The position numbers and the translations under genes were made by a program. The notes under the pieces are model-generated. The model saw nothing but the letters and a program-made list of their open reading frames with translations, had not been told where the DNA came from and searched no databases. Of a stretch of DNA of 64,000 nt, positions 59,004 to 64,000 are shown in pieces (the first letter of the stretch is position 1; each line of letters begins with the position of its first letter). The DNA is from Sphagnum compactum (Eukaryota; Bryophyta; Sphagnopsida; Sphagnales): the NCBI GenBank assembly GCA_965153455.1, contig OZ234493.1, positions 30,060,213 to 30,124,212 on the forward strand. Direction: 5' to 3'.

Positions 59004-62000
59004 ATGGCTTGTTTGAGTTCCTGCTTACTTCCAGAGCTTGTTGCTGCTGCTGCCGGCGGTTTGAGAGAACAAGATTGCAGGAGCGCGGCGGGAGCCTTGT
59101 CGTCATCGTCTTCGTCTTCAGAGACTGGTTTGAGAGCAATCAGAGGCCAAAATAAGAAGAATTCTCAGCTTAGGCTAAGCAGTAGCACATGGATTCGTGG
59201 CGATTCCTTCAAGAATGAGCGTCTGTCATGCGTAGTCGCTGCTGCTCCTCCTCCTCCTCCTCCTGGCATGATGGCTTTGTCCAAGAAACAGCTTAGGAAT
59301 GAGGTGCAGATGTGCGCCGCCACCTCCAAAAATAGCAAGGTTTCAACTGGCTCCGGTGGTGCGGTTTTAGAAGATGTGCCTCATCTCACCGACTGGCTGC
59401 CTGATCTTCCAGTTCGGTTCTTTTCCCTTCCCCCCTACACATCCTTTCTTCTCTCCCCTCGCACCCGGCCTCTTCACGAATTTTGCATTCCTATTGTATT
59501 CTTGTTTGTGGATCGGTTCTCAGACACACTTTCCGCGAAGGGGAACGGCGCTATCGATCCTTGCTGCTTTTCCAGTTTAACGATCCGTCTGTTATGATCT
59601 CAGCCTGCGTTTCCCTAGTTGATGATCATCGCAGTTGTGTTTGCATACGTCTTGGCGTCTTCTTTCCCTGTGACTAGTAGACCGCCTTACCTATTCGCCG
59701 CATCGTTGGAGAATTTTGCAGTTGTTGTGATTCGTGTAGAGATAGACATTGTAGTCATGTACACCATAGTAGAAATTCTGTTGTTTTGTTTCCATCTCCT
59801 GTCTGTTTCACTGCTTTGATTCTGGTTCTGCTGGACGGGGGAGACAACAACAACTTGGTTGAATTTTTACACAAGATTTAAGACTGATTCTTGCTGCTAT
59901 ATCGTCCTTGGATCTTGGCAGTATTGATATGTTTGATAGCTGGATCTCCATGGTTTATTTGATACAATAAAAATCACTGTGATGATGATCTGAACCCAAA
60001 TCATAATGGGGTGTCTGGTATTCCTCATGCAGGAAGGTGGCAGGGCTTTGAAATCTGCAATCAGGAAGATAGATGAAAAGTTCTCATACCTTCTTGGCCC
60101 TCAGCCGCCTTCCCTTCTTTCACCTGGCTTGATTAGATCTGCTCTGTGAAATGTGCAGACATATGCAAATCCTTTGAAGCACAACCCTGCCTACTCTGCT
60201 GTAAGGTGAGGCTGAAAATTGAACCAGTCCTGTCTTTTGCCATTTGCACAGCACCTTGCAGAAACTTAACATGCCAAGGCAAATGCCAATGTTTACAAAA
60301 AAATTATTAAAGCAAGTGCTAAGGAGATTTTTGGATTTTGTCCAAAAGATATTATGGACAGCATAGTTTGAGATTGAATGCCTGTGTTTTTGGGTATTCT
60401 TGAGAGTTGGTTTATTGACTTTTTTTTCCTTCACTGTGTTATTTGCTTCGACTTTTCTAAAAGGCTTGTGTGGTGGGTTGGCTTCTAATGCAGGCAATAT
60501 TTTGTCGAAAGCACAGATGTTGTTGCAAAAGATGTATGTCAACCTTATTCTTTCCTAATATGTGCTTGCAGATTTTAAAGCTGCTTTTTCTGGCCAATAG
60601 TCATCATCTTCATCATCATTTCATCCTTGTTAGTTTTCAGAGCTGTGATCTGTTAATAGAGTTATGGGAATATTGAACACTGGAGGAAGCAGCAGTAGAA
60701 GGCCAGTGTTGTTTGTTGCAAGGCTATACACTTTCATGTTTGTCAGAATGTTGCTTATTGGAGTCCTGTCTACAACAGGTGGTTGTCAACTTGAACACAG
60801 CAGGAGATGGTATTCACTTTCGACGAGCAGGACCCCGAGACAAGGTTCTCTCTCTGCCCCTGTCTTAGGGTAGGTTCCTACACTATATTGTTCAGAGAAG
60901 GAAAGCAGATCCACACCACTGCTTTCTGGGCACAAATGGAGCTTCTGCAAGAAGCTACAGTGCTTGCTCATAGCTTTTAGCTAGAAATTGTTGATTTCAG
61001 AATCTAAAGGTAGAATCTGGATGTGTGGAATAGTGAGCTGAGTTGACATCCATGGGAAGTTTTGCAATAGCTGTGTCTTGGGTAAGTCATCTCTCCTTCT
61101 GACTCTCCTACTGACAAACACTTGCAGATATATTTCCGTCCAGAAGAAGTGAAGGCATGCATTGTAACCTGTGGAGGCTTGTGTCCTGGTCTAAACACTG
61201 TCATTCGTGAGATAGTTTGTGGGCTTTGGACTCAGTATGGCGTTCGTGAAATCTATGGCATTCATGTGAGCAATATCCTCCACCTGAAGTCTTTTCAAAT
61301 CTGATGTAAGAATAACTTATTTGGATCAATGCAGGCATGACATGATTTGAGAGACTAAACATCTACACAATGTGAGATGTGAGCTCTGGAATTCAATACG
61401 TGTTCTCTTGTGGGTGATTTTGATAGATTTTTTACACATATTGTCCCACACTGGTGTGAGAGCTATACTGTGGTGTTTCTTTCTGAATTTTCCTATGTCC
61501 ATGATGGGTCATAACCAAGGCAACACATGGAGAAAGCAGCAATGAGTGATGTTTGGACCCTGTGCAGGGAGGCTACAGGGGTTTCTATTCACGGAACACT
61601 ACTGATTTGACCCCCAAGGTTGTGAATGATATTCACAAGCGGGGAGGAACTGTTTTGGGCACCTCTCGTGGTGGCCATGACACTTCTAAGATTGTTGACT
61701 CCATTCAAGACCGCGGTATCAACCAGGTGAGAAGCAGAACCTTGCTGTAAATCAACATACAGCAGTCATTTTCTCATTCCCAAGTTCAGTCATTTCTATG
61801 TTGCATTGCTGGTGGATACCTACAATCCAGCACTTTGGAGAAACTAACTAAGGATGTCTGTTCTGTCAATATGAAGGTCTACATAATTGGGGGTGATGGC
61901 ACTCAGAAAGGAGCAAATGTGATTCATGAGGCACGCAACTTTTCCCCTCCGTGTTGTGGTTTACTTTCAAGCTTTTGCTTTCAATTAAGTGGTTTAATCT

Positions 62001-64000
62001 TAATCAAGGTTGTTTGGGACACTTTGCATCCCAGCTTCATGAGCAGCTTAGCAATCTGTTTGGAAGTGCTTCTATAGCAAGGAGATATCATCATGAAGCT
62101 ACCAACAACCAGATTGAAATTTCATGTAGTTGTCCTGTGGCTGTTTCTGCACTCAGAAATTCTTCCATGTCAAGCATCTGAATGGAAAAACTCAGAAATT
62201 CATCACAAAACATTGGTGGGATATTTGGTGCATTTTTTCAAACTGCAGGAATGTAAGAAGAGGGGTCTAAAGGTGGTTGTTGCGGGTATTCCAAAGACAA
62301 TTGATAATGACATTGAAGTAAGTGGCACACACTTTTGCACACTCTAAGACTCAGCACTTAATGATTTTGGCTTTTGAGTTGGCAGAGATCTGTTTTAAGA
62401 TTCTAAATCCTGAGTCTTAAACATCATGTGCTTGAATTGTGGGGTATATTCATTTAGATTTGCTGCAGAATAATAAAGGACAGCTAATTTGATTAGGTGA
62501 TGGCACGATTTCAAACTGCTGAGAATTTGGAACATATGTCACCATTTCTTCAAGAATAGTAGACTGTTTTATATTGTATTTACAAAGTCCACACTGAATC
62601 AAGTGGAGAGATAGGTCAAGCTTGTACATGTTTCTGTGGAGTTTCTGTCTGCAATCACAGTCATCCTTTGAAGTGTGGATGCCAAGCATCTGTATGTGTG
62701 CAGGCCTCCATAGACTTTTGTACTGGATAACCCGACAATTCAAGAACATTTCTTGTCTGTGAAGCTCCACTCGTCATTCCTATTTCTCAATTTGGTTTTT
62801 GGCATGGGTTGAATGTTACAGATTATAGACAAGTCATTTGGGTTTGACACAGCAGTGGAAGAAGCTCAACGTGCGATCAATGCAGCACACGTTGAAGCAG
62901 AGAGCTTCCACAATGGTGTCGGCTTGGTAAAGCTTATGGGACGTTACAGTGGTGGGTGCCTTTCCTTAGTAGGAAATGCTTTTTCCTTGGTGAAAAGTCT
63001 GTGTGGTTTAAATGCTGGCACACTTTTGTAAAATGAACTGTAAGGGATTACTCCCTATTGTATCAATGCTAAGTGGGGAAAGTGTTTGGTGCAGGGTATA
63101 TTGCTATGCATGCCACTCTTGCTAGTCGTGATGTGGTATGTTTCACTCTCTCTCGTATGAATGTGGTTTGACTGTTCTATATCTCTTCTCCTGATTGCAG
63201 TACTGTCAGTTCTAATATTGTCCTACTAGATCTTCAAGCTTCTTTAGGATGATTTCCTCCCTCAGTTGTGCAGTGGACAACATGATTGTCTGGTCCTCCT
63301 AAGTTTTTGTCTATCCTGTCATATCCTCTTTTAGCCTGGATACACATTGGTTCTCTCTCTTTTCCTGTCTTCAAAGATCAATTGTTGCAAATAATGTGCA
63401 TATTGCAAAATAGTGAACACACTTTTCTTCCACCAACCTAGCAGATCTGTTTGGGAAATGGTCTGCCTTACATTCTTACCTTACTTGGGGACTTGGATTC
63501 CACGAGTGCAGGATTTATGCTTGATACCAGAAGTGCCATTTTACTTGGATGGACCTGGTGGGCTAAAAGAGTTTGCAAAGCAAAGGTTGCGTGAAAATGG
63601 ACACATGGTAATTGTGGTCGCAGAAGGTGCTGGCCAAGAGTTGATAGCAGAGACCATGGGTTCTTTGGACAAGCTCAGTGATGCCTCTGGAAATCGCTTG
63701 CTTCTTGATGTTGGTCTTTGGCTCTCCCAAAATCTGAAAGTATGTACACTTGACTGCCCAGTAATTTCTTTGCTAGCAAGTAAACTTTCACATCCATCAG
63801 TCATGGACAAAACAAATATTCATTAAATGCAAATGTAGCCTGTTTCATGCATATATTTACATTATCATTGTTGCAATATCAGGTTTTATCAGTTTTTGAC
63901 TTACTGATTTTGTCTTTTGCTGCAGAATCATTTTGTTAAGGAGTTTAAAGAGCCCCTCAACTTAAAGTACATAGGTAATATGAGCTGCTCAAATCTTCTG
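59004..64000 (+). CDS. PFK: ATP-dependent 6-phosphofructokinase (12 exons, 3' end off window)
   Basis: Phosphorylates fructose 6-phosphate to fructose 1,6-bisphosphate in glycolysis. Exons: 59004-59411, 60159-60205, 60494-60533, 60779-60844, 61128-61265, 61568-61726, 61877-61930, 62249-62317, 62822-62951, 63095-63135, 63512-63739, 63926-63974, all phase-consistent, giving at least 476 residues. Motifs: [63 protein letters not shown] (residues 291-295), which marks ATP instead of PPi use (GGDDS); [48 protein letters not shown]; and [10 protein letters not shown]. About 125 N-terminal residues are Ala/Ser-rich with a Pro run and could be a plastid transit peptide, though this is uncertain. Exon 7 appears to end at a GC donor (61931). 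The start is the first in-frame ATG after TAA 58953-58955. The C-terminal part is beyond the window. Confidence 0.95.

Noticed and set aside
60031-60131. Possible extra PFK exon ([20 protein letters not shown] in one frame)
   Set aside because: It follows an AG and is open, but it does not match the family and is not needed: 59411 joins 60159 in phase and gives the expected [19 protein letters not shown] order.
1-64000. tRNA, rRNA, CRISPR array or bacterial-type operon
   Set aside because: No tRNA-like B-box/acceptor pair, rRNA core or spacer-repeat array was found by eye. The spliced genes and transposons show this is eukaryotic nuclear DNA.

Overview
This is nuclear DNA from a land plant, read from a gene-sparse, transposon-rich region. 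Genes have many short exons (40-600 bp) with GT-AG introns. They are separated by AT-rich DNA holding hAT, Ty3/gypsy chromovirus, reverse-transcriptase and MITE-like remains. The most informative gene for taxonomy is a full CDC14-type phosphatase. CDC14 is not found in flowering plants but persists in lineages that still make flagella. That points to a seed-free plant (a fern seems most likely; lycophyte, bryophyte or a seed plant with swimming sperm is not excluded). I cannot name the species.

Layout. 1-6724 (-): CDC14 dual-specificity phosphatase, 13 exons, C-terminus running off the left edge. 6.7-8.8 kb: its 5' flank. 8.9-9.4 kb: a ~74-bp minisatellite. About 11.8-21.5 kb (+): a decayed hAT transposase split by a 5.76-kb chromovirus (13908-19668) with 267-bp LTRs and a 5-bp target duplication. 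22.4-23.0 kb: a decayed endonuclease domain. 23.6 kb: a small TIR element. 24558-26485 (+): two-exon conserved multi-pass membrane protein. 29.9-32.3 kb (+): decayed reverse transcriptase. 32.7-34.0 kb: dispersed repeats and a MITE. 34892-39748 (+): HESO1-like terminal nucleotidyltransferase, ten exons. 44-54 kb: nested repeats, including a complete 4354-bp hAT element (46765-51118) with 11-bp TIRs and a perfect 8-bp target duplication. 58.1-58.7 kb: ~125-bp minisatellite. 59004-64000 (+): ATP-dependent 6-phosphofructokinase, twelve exons visible, 3' end outside the window.

The four genes do not form a functional cluster. They act in cell-cycle or basal-body dephosphorylation, an unknown membrane role, small-RNA/RNA 3'-tailing, and glycolysis. 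Most of the remaining sequence is a record of nested transposition. Exon boundaries were assigned by hand from splice signals, reading-phase continuity and recognised family motifs. Most joins keep phase exactly; the uncertain ones are marked in the entries.
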